NCBI GenBank assembly: GCA_937928455.1
Contig: CALFUG010000176.1
Coordinates: 1 to 5,338, forward strand
DNA length: 5,338 nt
From: an uncultured Clostridia bacterium
GTDB taxonomy: Bacteria; Bacillota; Clostridia; Peptostreptococcales; Anaerovoracaceae
Reading direction: 5' to 3'
Shown: piece after piece, positions 1 to 5,164 of the stretch
Layout: each line of letters opens with the position of its first letter
Position numbering within the stretch: position 1 is the first letter of the stretch
The notes under the pieces: generated by a model
Databases searched by the model: none
The model's input: the letters and a program-made list of their open reading frames with translations, nothing else
Told to the model about the DNA's origin: nothing
Translations under genes and position numbers: made by a program

Positions 1-1348
1 CTTCTTTTGCTTTTATTTTTTCCATATAGTCTTTCGTTTCTTTTACCACAATTCCACTTAACCCAAGCAAACCAATCAGGTTTGGAAGAGCCATTAACCC
101 ATTCATGGTATCTGCAAGATCCCAGATGAACTGAAGACCACTTAATGCGCCAACCATGATAAATGATACGAATATTACTCTATAAAGTATGACACCCTTT
201 TCACCCACAAGATACTCCAGACATTTTTCACCATAATATGACCAGCCCAAAATCGTTGAATATGCAAAGAAAACAATACCAACCGCAACAATGATTCCTC
301 CAATACCTGGAATCGCTTCATTGAAAGCAACGGTTGTTAAAGCGGCACCGGTATAAGCGGCTCCTGTATCAGGGTTTATGGTTCCCACAAGGCCTGATGA
401 AAGAATCGACAGAGCTGTGAATGAACACACAACTAGAGTATCGATAAATGTTTGGGTCATACTGACAAGCGCCTGTCTAACCGGGTGGTCTGTCCGAGCT
501 GCTGCTGCTGCTATGGGAGCAGAACCAAGGCCAGCTTCGTTAGAAAATACACCGCGGGCAACACCGTACCTGATAACAGTTCCTAAGGCCCCGCCAGCTA
601 CCGCATCCCCCGTAAATGCATCTGAGAAAATAGATGCAAAAGCCGCCGGAACATATGCGGCATTCAAGATAATAACAACACTCCCTCCCAAAATGTAAAA
701 AACTGCCATAATGGGAACGATATAAGCAGTAACTTTTCCGATACTTTTAATTCCGCCTAATAGAACAATCCCCGTGAAAATAACAAGTATAAGTCCGGTA
801 ATCCAGTGTTGCACACCAAAAGTAGTATAAATAGCATCAGCAACTGAGTTTGCCTGCACCATGTTGCCAATACCAAAAGCTGCAATCGCTCCAAAAAAAG
901 CGAAAAGAACTGCCAGCCATTTCAACCCAAGACCTTTCTCGATGTAGTACATGGGTCCTCCGGCCATTTCTCCTCTTTTATCTTTTTCTCTATATTTAAC
1001 CGCCAGCACGGCTTCTGCATATTTTGTGGCCATCCCCACCAGTCCGGTTACCCACATCCAGAATACTGCACCTGGGCCTCCGGCTGCGATTGCCGTCGCA
1101 ACTCCTGCGATATTCCCTGTACCAATGGTTGCTGCAAGTGCAGTGGTTAATGCCTGGTAATTTGAAATGTCTCCTTCTAATCCTTCATGCTTTTTGAAAA
1201 TCATTTTGTGCGCATAAAGAAGATTGGAAAATTGAAGTGCCTTTAATCGAAAAGTAAGTATGATTCCTGTTCCTACCAATAGGATAAGCATCGGCGGGCC
1301 CCAAACAATACCATTAACCGTACTGTTTAAATTTGTAATAAGTTCCAC
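1..1348 (-). CDS. Sodium:alanine/glycine symporter, AGCS family (3' end cut by window edge)
   Basis: This is an integral membrane carrier that takes up a small neutral amino acid (alanine or glycine; glutamine in some relatives) with Na+. The frame is open for 449 codons from a GTG at 1348 to the window edge. That start is preceded by GGGAGG at 1356-1361 with a 7-base spacer. Visible family motifs are GTGNIAG at about residues 76-82, the signature GGPGAVFWMW at 90-99, GGPMYYIEKGLG at about 130-141, and SNEAGLGSAPIAAAAA at 269-284. Hydrophobic segments alternate with short polar loops through the whole length. The last visible residues, KETKDYMEKIKAKE, resemble the usual C-terminal end, and family members are about 440-490 residues, so probably only a few codons are missing. 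The exact substrate cannot be read from the sequence. It lies directly downstream of arginase on the same strand but has its own promoter. Confidence 0.95.
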   Translation of the reverse strand, partial: MELITNLNSTVNGIVWGPPMLILLVGTGIILTFRLKALQFSNLLYAHKMIFKKHEGLEGDISNYQALTTALAATIGTGNIAGVATAIAAGGPGAVFWMWVTGLVGMATKYAEAVLAVKYREKDKRGEMAGGPMYYIEKGLGLKWLAVLFAFFGAIAAFGIGNMVQANSVADAIYTTFGVQHWITGLILVIFTGIVLLGGIKSIGKVTAYIVPIMAVFYILGGSVVIILNAAYVPAAFASIFSDAFTGDAVAGGALGTVIRYGVARGVFSNEAGLGSAPIAAAAARTDHPVRQALVSMTQTFIDTLVVCSFTALSILSSGLVGTINPDTGAAYTGAALTTVAFNEAIPGIGGIIVAVGIVFFAYSTILGWSYYGEKCLEYLVGEKGVILYRVIFVSFIMVGALSGLQFIWDLADTMNGLMALPNLIGLLGLSGIVVKETKDYMEKIKAKE

Positions 1349-1396
1349 AATAATTCCTCCCTTATCGTCAAATGAGTACTTCACAAATCTTTTGAT

Positions 1397-1440
1397 AATA
1401 TAATTCACTAAAATTATATAGTCAAATCAATCAGAGTCAA
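1397..1440 (-). promoter_or_regulatory. Two overlapping sigma-A-type promoters for the AGCS symporter
   Basis: On the minus strand, TTGACT (1440-1435) and TATAAT (1418-1413) are separated by 16 bases, close to the sigma-A consensus. A second pair, TTGACT (1425-1420) and TATATT (1402-1397), has a 17-base spacer. The second -35 lies inside the spacer of the first promoter, so the two probably cannot be occupied at once. The first -35 begins 3 bases after the arginase stop codon, and no terminator hairpin is seen between the genes. The symporter may therefore be made both from this promoter and by read-through from arginase. The expected leader is about 40-60 bases, too short for a riboswitch. 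Confidence 0.7.
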
Positions 1441-1443
1441 GCC

Positions 1444-2352
1444 TCAGATCAGCCATTCCCCAAGAAGGGATCCGGATAGGGCGACTGCCGCTTCTGCAGT
1501 CTTGTTTCCCTGGTCCAACAAAGGATTGACCTCCACGAATTCCACGCTGACCAACTTGTTCGACTTCGCTATCATTTCCATGGCATAATGGGTTTCCCGG
1601 TATCCCATGCCGCCAGCCACCTTGGTGCCGGTCCCCGGAGCTATTTCCGGGTCCATGGCATCCATATCAAAGCTGACGTGGATGCCGTCCGTCCCGTTTC
1701 CTGCGATGCGGATGGCTTCCTCCATGACCTTCTTGATACCCATGTCATCGATTTCATACATGGTAAATACCTTTATCCCCTGTTCCTTCATGGCTTTCCG
1801 TTCTTCCGGATCCAGATCCCGGGATCCCACATACACCATATTCTCCCGCTTCAAGAAAGCACCATTTCCGATGGAAGTCAGTTCTTCCGGGCCTATGCCC
1901 ATCAACACAGAAACCGGCATCCCATGAAGATTACCCGAGGGAGATGTATGATCCGTGTTAATGTCTCCATGGGCGTCAAACCAGATGACCCCCAAGTTTT
2001 TCTTGTTCTGAAGGACCCCAAAGATGCTGCCGATGGCAATGCTGTGATCACCCCCGAGGATAACCGGCATCTTCCCCTCCTCCATGGCCTTGGCTACTTC
2101 TTGGCACAGGAGCCGGTTCACTCGCAGGATTTCATTCAGATTTTTTAGATTGGAACCTTCCAGGGTCTCCGCTTTTTTGCGGTCCGCGGGGATATCTCCC
2201 CTGTCATCTACCTGATAACCGATGTCCTCCAATCTTTTTTTTATGCCAGCAATCCGGATTGCTTCCGGTCCCAGATTGCTGCCCCGGGTCCCGGCTCCCA
2301 AATCCATGGGAACACCAATCAGGGCAATTTGATGATTGATGGCTGGTTTCAT
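1444..2352 (-). CDS. rocF: Arginase
   Basis: Arginase is a cytosolic Mn2+ enzyme that hydrolyses L-arginine to L-ornithine and urea, the first step of the arginase route of arginine breakdown. The 302-residue length fits bacterial arginases (about 300). The binuclear manganese ligands are all present: H103 in GGDHS, D126, H128 and D130 in FDAHGDIN, and D229 and D231 in SFDMDAMDP. SPSGNLHG supplies the catalytic-type histidine H143 and the residues that contact the arginine alpha-amino and carboxyl groups; E274 in VEVNP matches the guanidinium-binding glutamate. These substrate residues favour arginase over agmatinase or formimidoylglutamase. The ATG at 2352 has AAGGAGA (2361-2367) with an 8-base spacer. 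A nearer ATG at 2359 is out of frame and too close to that site. G+C is higher than in the flanking genes: two sampled 60-base lines give 35 and 36 G+C. Confidence 0.97.
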   Translation of the reverse strand: MKPAINHQIALIGVPMDLGAGTRGSNLGPEAIRIAGIKKRLEDIGYQVDDRGDIPADRKKAETLEGSNLKNLNEILRVNRLLCQEVAKAMEEGKMPVILGGDHSIAIGSIFGVLQNKKNLGVIWFDAHGDINTDHTSPSGNLHGMPVSVLMGIGPEELTSIGNGAFLKRENMVYVGSRDLDPEERKAMKEQGIKVFTMYEIDDMGIKKVMEEAIRIAGNGTDGIHVSFDMDAMDPEIAPGTGTKVAGGMGYRETHYAMEMIAKSNKLVSVEFVEVNPLLDQGNKTAEAAVALSGSLLGEWLI

Positions 2353-2457
2353 ACTTCATTTCTCCTTCTTTTCACATTTGATACGAATTGTTGGGTATTC
2401 CCCATTACATGCACAAAACATAAAGTCGCAACCCCTCAACCCTATGGTTTTCAATAG

Positions 2458-2489
2458 ACCGAGGAGCACCTCCGCTATTTTCTCTCGGT
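2458..2489 (-). other. Stem-loop at the 5' end of the rocF leader
   Basis: On the minus strand ACCGAG (2489-2484) can pair with CTCGGT (2463-2458), enclosing an inner GGAG/CTCC hairpin (2473-2470 with 2466-2463) with a 3-base loop. The two stems share one base pair position at 2463, so only 5 bp of the outer stem can form together with the inner one. The element lies just downstream of the TATAAT at 2497-2492, so it would be near the mRNA 5' end. It has no U-tract and is not a terminator. It could stabilise the transcript or be incidental. Confidence 0.35.
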
Positions 2490-2491
2490 GA

Positions 2492-2553
2492 ATTATAACA
2501 TTTCTATCTCTATCATGCGAAGCATTTTAGTCTATAGTGTCACAGAACATCAA
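2492..2553 (-). promoter_or_regulatory. Candidate promoters for rocF
   Basis: Two minus-strand sigma-A-like sites fit. The nearer is an extended -10, TGTTATAAT at 2500-2492, with only a weak -35 (TTCGCA, 18-base spacer). The farther is TTGATG (2553-2548) with TAAAAT (2529-2524), an 18-base spacer. They would give leaders of roughly 130 and 165 bases. The extended -10 is the better match. No convincing sigma-54 (SigL) site of the Bacillus roc type was found. Confidence 0.5.
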
Positions 2554-2574
2554 TAAGTTGCCAAAACTTTTTCC

Positions 2575-2592
2575 ATAAAAGAGCTCTTTTAT
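2575..2592. repeat. 18-bp perfect palindrome, operator-like
   Basis: ATAAAAGAGCTCTTTTAT reads identically on both strands with no central spacer. It lies about 20 bp upstream of the farther rocF -35 and well upstream of the RNase R promoter. A symmetrical site in this position suits a dimeric regulator. It does not clearly match an ArgR/AhrC ARG box or a CodY box, so no protein is proposed. Confidence 0.45.
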
Positions 2593-2593
2593 T

Positions 2594-2623
2594 ATCAAAA
2601 ATGCATAAAATGGATTTTTTGAT
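2594..2623. repeat. AT-rich imperfect inverted repeat
   Basis: ATCAAAAAT (2594-2602) is mirrored by ATTTTTTGAT (2614-2623), giving a 9-bp stem with one bulged T and an 11-base loop. It begins two bases after the 18-bp palindrome. In so AT-rich a stretch it may be chance, but the pair could mark a protein-binding region. Confidence 0.3.
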
Positions 2624-2643
2624 GAGGTATTTCCTGCCAAATA

Positions 2644-2680
2644 ATACAGCAAGGCTGCTTTATCGACAGCCTTGCTGTAT
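2644..2680. repeat. 14-bp perfect inverted repeat (hairpin without adjacent T-run)
   Basis: ATACAGCAAGGCTG (2644-2657) and CAGCCTTGCTGTAT (2667-2680) are exact reverse complements around a 9-base loop. The stem is as strong as a terminator. However, the plus-strand T-run (2694-2699) starts 14 bases after the stem, and the minus-strand side has only TATTATTT mixed sequence. No gene ends here. It could be a relic terminator of a lost gene, a dispersed repeat, or a barrier between the divergent units. Confidence 0.6.
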
Positions 2681-2768
2681 ATTCATTAGCACCTTTTTTG
2701 ATTGATACCGAGTTATTTTCCGTTGTCATCGATGCGATAGCGGCTGGTACGGTGGAGGTTTTTATTCG

Positions 2769-2954
2769 TTGAAATACGAAAGCGCGCTGTATACTAACAA
2801 AGTCGGTGGTACAACTATTGGGAGCAGGTTATGTGATATAATGATTCATAGGGAGCCTCGGTATGTGCGCAGTAATACAATACCTGTTTTTCTCAGTAAA
2901 CGGACACACCGAGAAAACAGGGAGGATCTTTGGAAGTTGCTTGAAGCCAGATAG
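2769..2954 (+). CDS. Weak hypothetical ORF, 61 codons, TTG start
   Basis: I do not recognise this protein. TTG at 2769 is preceded by GGAGG (2754-2758) with a 10-base spacer, which is acceptable. The product would be basic and polar, with an Arg/Glu-rich, helix-like C-terminal end (HRENREDLWKLLEAR), no membrane segment and no motif I can name. It ends 3 bases before an in-frame ATG of the RNase R frame. Against it, no good promoter is seen upstream, the RNase R promoter lies inside it, and it overlaps the better-supported 2863-2961 frame. It is probably leader sequence rather than a gene. Confidence 0.2.
   Translation: MKYESALYTNKVGGTTIGSRLCDIMIHREPRYVRSNTIPVFLSKRTHRENREDLWKLLEAR
2834..2842 (+). 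promoter_or_regulatory. Extended -10 promoter for the RNase R leader
   Basis: TGATATAAT carries a perfect -10 hexamer with the upstream TG of an extended -10 site. The -35 at 16-18 bases spacing is poor (around 2813-2820), as is common for extended -10 promoters. Transcription would start near 2849, just before the GGGAG at 2851-2855, giving a leader of about 145 bases before the RNase R start. Confidence 0.5.
2857..2921 (+). ncRNA. Two crossing stems in the RNase R leader (possible cis-regulatory RNA)
   Basis: Stem A pairs CTCGGT (2857-2862) with ACCGAG (2908-2913) and, after a 2-base bulge, GTG (2865-2867) with CAC (2905-2907). Stem B pairs CCTGTTTT plus CTC (2883-2890, 2892-2894, one bulged T) with GAGAAAACAGG (2911-2921), 11 bp. 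The halves alternate A, B, A', B' and share bases 2911-2913. They are therefore either alternatives or, with stem A shortened, a pseudoknot with stacked helices. It matches no riboswitch class that I recognise. Confidence 0.35.
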
Positions 2955-2961
2955 CCAATGA
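2863..2961 (+). CDS. Putative 32-residue leader peptide overlapping the RNase R frame
   Basis: I do not recognise this peptide, which begins MCAVIQYLFFSVNG and ends LKPDSQ. The ATG at 2863 has GGGAG (2851-2855) with a 7-base spacer, and an extended -10 promoter just upstream would start transcription close to that site. Its TGA (2959-2961) overlaps the ATG at 2958-2960 in an ATGA arrangement, and that ATG is in frame with RNase R. The coding stretch includes both crossing stems, so translating it would melt them. There is no run of one amino acid's codons as in classical attenuators. It is too short for coding statistics, and whether it is expressed is unknown. Confidence 0.4.
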   Translation: MCAVIQYLFFSVNGHTEKTGRIFGSCLKPDSQ

Positions 2962-2983
2962 AGATAAGCATTGTGAGGACATT

Positions 2984-2988
2984 GGAGG
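2984..2988 (+). promoter_or_regulatory. Ribosome binding site that decides the RNase R start
   Basis: GGAGG sits 5 bases before the ATG at 2994. The in-frame ATG at 2958 has no comparable site, only GAAG-like sequence. The protein from 2994 begins MNRRKEILKFM, which matches the usual RNase R N-terminal helix. Ribosomes finishing the 2863-2961 frame stop 22 bases before this site, so re-initiation here is plausible. Confidence 0.7.
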
Positions 2989-2993
2989 ACAAT

Positions 2994-5129
2994 ATGAATA
3001 GGCGCAAAGAAATATTAAAGTTTATGGATACGCAAGCTTACAGGCCCTTAACTCAAGAAGAGTTAATCGAGCATTTTTTGATAGATGATATTGAAGAAAT
3101 CAAGGATTTTAGTAAGACATTAAATGAGATGGAAGAAAAAGGCACGATTGTTTCAACTAGAAAGATGCGTTATGGCCTACCCAAACATATGAATTTAGTT
3201 GTAGGTCGAATTCAGGGAAACGCCAAGGGCTTTGCCTTTTTAATCCCTGATGATGATAATCAACGGGACGTTTATATTAAAGGGGATGACCTGAATGGAG
3301 CTATCCATAATGATAGGGTGATAGTCCGTTTGTACAAATCATTAGAAGGTAATAGAAAACAAGAAGGGGAAGTGATCCGTATTCTTGTAAGAGCAAATAC
3401 AACTGTGGTGGGAACCTTTGAACGCAATAAGAGTTTCGGCTTTGTTTTAGCCGATGATTCAAGAATTGGCCAAGACTTCTTTATAAATAAGGATGATTTC
3501 ATGACGGCCAAAGACGGGGACAAAGTGGTTATCCAAGTTACCCGTTGGCCAGAAAAACGGCGGAACCCTGAAGGAAAGATTATTGAGGTGATAGGCAATA
3601 AGGGTGAGCCTGGTGTGGATATAGTTTCCATAGTACGTAAGTATCAACTGGCAGAAGAGTTTCCCCAGAAAGTCTTAGCCAAAGCGGAAGAGATTCCTAT
3701 GAAAATCGGACCGGAAGAAGTTCAAGCCAGAAGAGATCTTCGGTCTTTGCCCTTAGTAACGATTGATGGTGAAGACGCTAAAGATTTAGACGATGCCGTG
3801 TCCTTAGAAATCTTAGGTAATGGACTGTATCGCCTAGGTGTACATATCGCTGATGTGGGCCATTATGTTAAAGAGGGCTCCCTCTTAGATATAGAAGCAC
3901 TAAAAAGAGCCACTTCTGTTTATCTAGTAGATCGAGTGATACCTATGTTACCTACACGGCTCTCAAATGGTATTTGTAGTCTAAATGTTGGCGAAGATCG
4001 TTTCGCTTTAAGTTGTGTTATGGATATTAACCAAAAAGGCGAAGTTGAAAACCACGAAATTTTCGAATCTATTATCTGCGTTAAGGAAAGAATGACTTAT
4101 GCAGATGTTACCAAGATTTTGTTAAGAGAGGATGAAAAACTCTTAACGAGGTTCCGTGAATTTATAGAAACATTCGATAAAATGGGGGAGCTAGCCACCA
4201 TTTTGAAAAACAAACGTCTGACCAGAGGAACCGTGGATTTTGATTTCCCGGAAAGCAAAGTTATCCTGAATGAACAAGGGAAACCAGTAGATATAGCCTG
4301 GAAGGAACGATCTTTATCGGATCAGATTATTGAAGAATTTATGATTTGTAGCAATGAAACAGTGGCAGAACATTATCATTGGTTGGATATCCCCTTTTTA
4401 TACCGAGTTCATGAAGAACCAGACCTTGAAGATGTAGAGGAGCTGAATAACTTTTTGGGTATTTTCGGTCTATATGTTAAGAGAAGTGATGGTAAAATCC
4501 ACTCCAAGGCATATCAGACCGTTTTGAAAAACGTTGCAGGTAAACCGGAGGAAAGAACCATTAGCACAATCATGCTTCGATCTATGAAGCATGCTAGGTA
4601 TGCAGTAGAACCTCTCGGACATTTTGGGCTAGCATCAAAATATTACTCTCATTTTACCTCACCTATTCGCCGTTATCCGGATTTAGCGATACATCGGGTT
4701 ATCAAGGAAACATTACAAAAAGGGGTCCCATTAAATGCCGAAAGACTGGATGATTTAAAAGAGAGAATGGATGAATATGCGAAGCAAGCATCTTTGCAAG
4801 AGAGGGTTGCAGAAGATGCTGAACGCGAAAGTGTTGATTTGAAAAAGGTTGAGTACATGAAACAATTTGAAGGGAAATATTTCCCTGGTGTAATAAGTGG
4901 TGTTACTTCTTTTGGTCTTTTTGTGGAACTGGATAATTCGGTAGAAGGGTTGGTACATGTATCTAGTATGACGGATGATTACTATATATATGTGGAAAAG
5001 AATCTCAGCTTAATTGGAGAGCATACAAAAAAAATCTATCACTTAGGACAGAAAGTTAAGGTTCAAATAGCTAAAGTTAATATTGAAGAACGACAGATAG
5101 AAATGGAACTTATCAATTTTACGGTTTAA
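2994..5129 (+). CDS. rnr: Ribonuclease R, 3'-5' exoribonuclease of the RNB family
   Basis: RNase R degrades RNA processively from the 3' end, including structured RNA, and takes part in mRNA decay, rRNA quality control and clearing of messages from stalled ribosomes. The 711-residue product shows the full domain order: a winged-helix region at about 1-60, cold-shock domains at about 69-113 and 138-182, the RNB catalytic domain at about 245-575, and an S1 domain at about 626-707. The catalytic aspartates are in IDGEDAKDLDDA (D258, D264, D266, D267), and the conserved TSPIRRYPDL lies near 555-564. It ends 4 residues after the S1 domain, so it lacks the lysine-rich tail of E. coli RNase R (813 residues) and is shorter than the B. 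subtilis enzyme (779). A start at 2958 would add 12 residues but has a weaker ribosome site. An A8 run at 5027-5034 lies within the S1 region. Confidence 0.96.
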   Translation: MNRRKEILKFMDTQAYRPLTQEELIEHFLIDDIEEIKDFSKTLNEMEEKGTIVSTRKMRYGLPKHMNLVVGRIQGNAKGFAFLIPDDDNQRDVYIKGDDLNGAIHNDRVIVRLYKSLEGNRKQEGEVIRILVRANTTVVGTFERNKSFGFVLADDSRIGQDFFINKDDFMTAKDGDKVVIQVTRWPEKRRNPEGKIIEVIGNKGEPGVDIVSIVRKYQLAEEFPQKVLAKAEEIPMKIGPEEVQARRDLRSLPLVTIDGEDAKDLDDAVSLEILGNGLYRLGVHIADVGHYVKEGSLLDIEALKRATSVYLVDRVIPMLPTRLSNGICSLNVGEDRFALSCVMDINQKGEVENHEIFESIICVKERMTYADVTKILLREDEKLLTRFREFIETFDKMGELATILKNKRLTRGTVDFDFPESKVILNEQGKPVDIAWKERSLSDQIIEEFMICSNETVAEHYHWLDIPFLYRVHEEPDLEDVEELNNFLGIFGLYVKRSDGKIHSKAYQTVLKNVAGKPEERTISTIMLRSMKHARYAVEPLGHFGLASKYYSHFTSPIRRYPDLAIHRVIKETLQKGVPLNAERLDDLKERMDEYAKQASLQERVAEDAERESVDLKKVEYMKQFEGKYFPGVISGVTSFGLFVELDNSVEGLVHVSSMTDDYYIYVEKNLSLIGEHTKKIYHLGQKVKVQIAKVNIEERQIEMELINFTV

Positions 5130-5132
5130 AAA

Positions 5133-5164
5133 GCCTCAACCCCTGGATTTCAAGGGATTGAGGC
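5133..5164 (-). terminator. Rho-independent terminator, best on the minus strand
   Basis: GCCTCAA (5133-5139) pairs with TTGAGGC (5158-5164). After one C/A mismatch, CCCT (5141-5144) pairs with AGGG (5153-5156) around an 8-base loop. On the minus strand the stem is followed by TTTTT (5132-5128), a normal intrinsic terminator. On the plus strand it is followed by GTTATTCCC, a poor U-tract, although it sits 3 bases after the RNase R stop and may still help end that transcript. The orientation implies a leftward gene entering from the right edge. Confidence 0.65.

Larger units (their letters stand above)
2353..2862. other. Divergent control region between rocF and the RNase R leader
   Basis: No gene in this stretch is supported with confidence. 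From left to right it holds the rocF ribosome binding site and leader, two minus-strand promoter candidates, an 18-bp perfect palindrome, an AT-rich inverted repeat, a 14-bp perfect inverted repeat, a weak TTG-start reading frame from 2769, and the rightward extended -10 element. The secG gene that often precedes RNase R in Firmicutes is absent. Confidence 0.6.

Noticed and set aside
378..1160. Plus-strand frames at 378-698 and 951-1160
   Set aside because: They lie antisense to the AGCS symporter, whose conserved motifs run through the same bases on the minus strand; they have no recognisable protein character.
1397..1420. CodY-like AATTTTAGTGAATT near the symporter promoter
   Set aside because: It has too many mismatches to the AATTTTCWGAAAATT consensus in a very AT-rich stretch.
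1588..2148. Long plus-strand frames of 186 and 106 codons inside rocF
   Set aside because: They are antisense shadows of a GC-rich arginase gene with all metal-binding motifs intact; no independent start signals support them.
2374..2560. Minus-strand open frame in the rocF leader ending in CEKKEK five bases before the rocF start region
   Set aside because: It has no ATG near its beginning, no well-placed ribosome site, and spans the promoter and leader hairpin.
2549..2564. Possible sigma-54 promoter for rocF on the minus strand (TTGGCAACTTATTGAT)
   Set aside because: The GG element is good, but the TTG is one base too close and the needed GC is GA. Sigma-54 spacing is strict, so this was not called even though Bacillus roc genes use SigL.
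2805..2812. GGTGGTAC resembling the T-box core
   Set aside because: The flanks do not match the T-box consensus, there is no following terminator/antiterminator pair, and RNase R is not a typical T-box target.
3272..4958. Minus-strand frames within the RNase R gene
   Set aside because: They are short shadows of a clearly coding RNase R with all domains in one uninterrupted frame.
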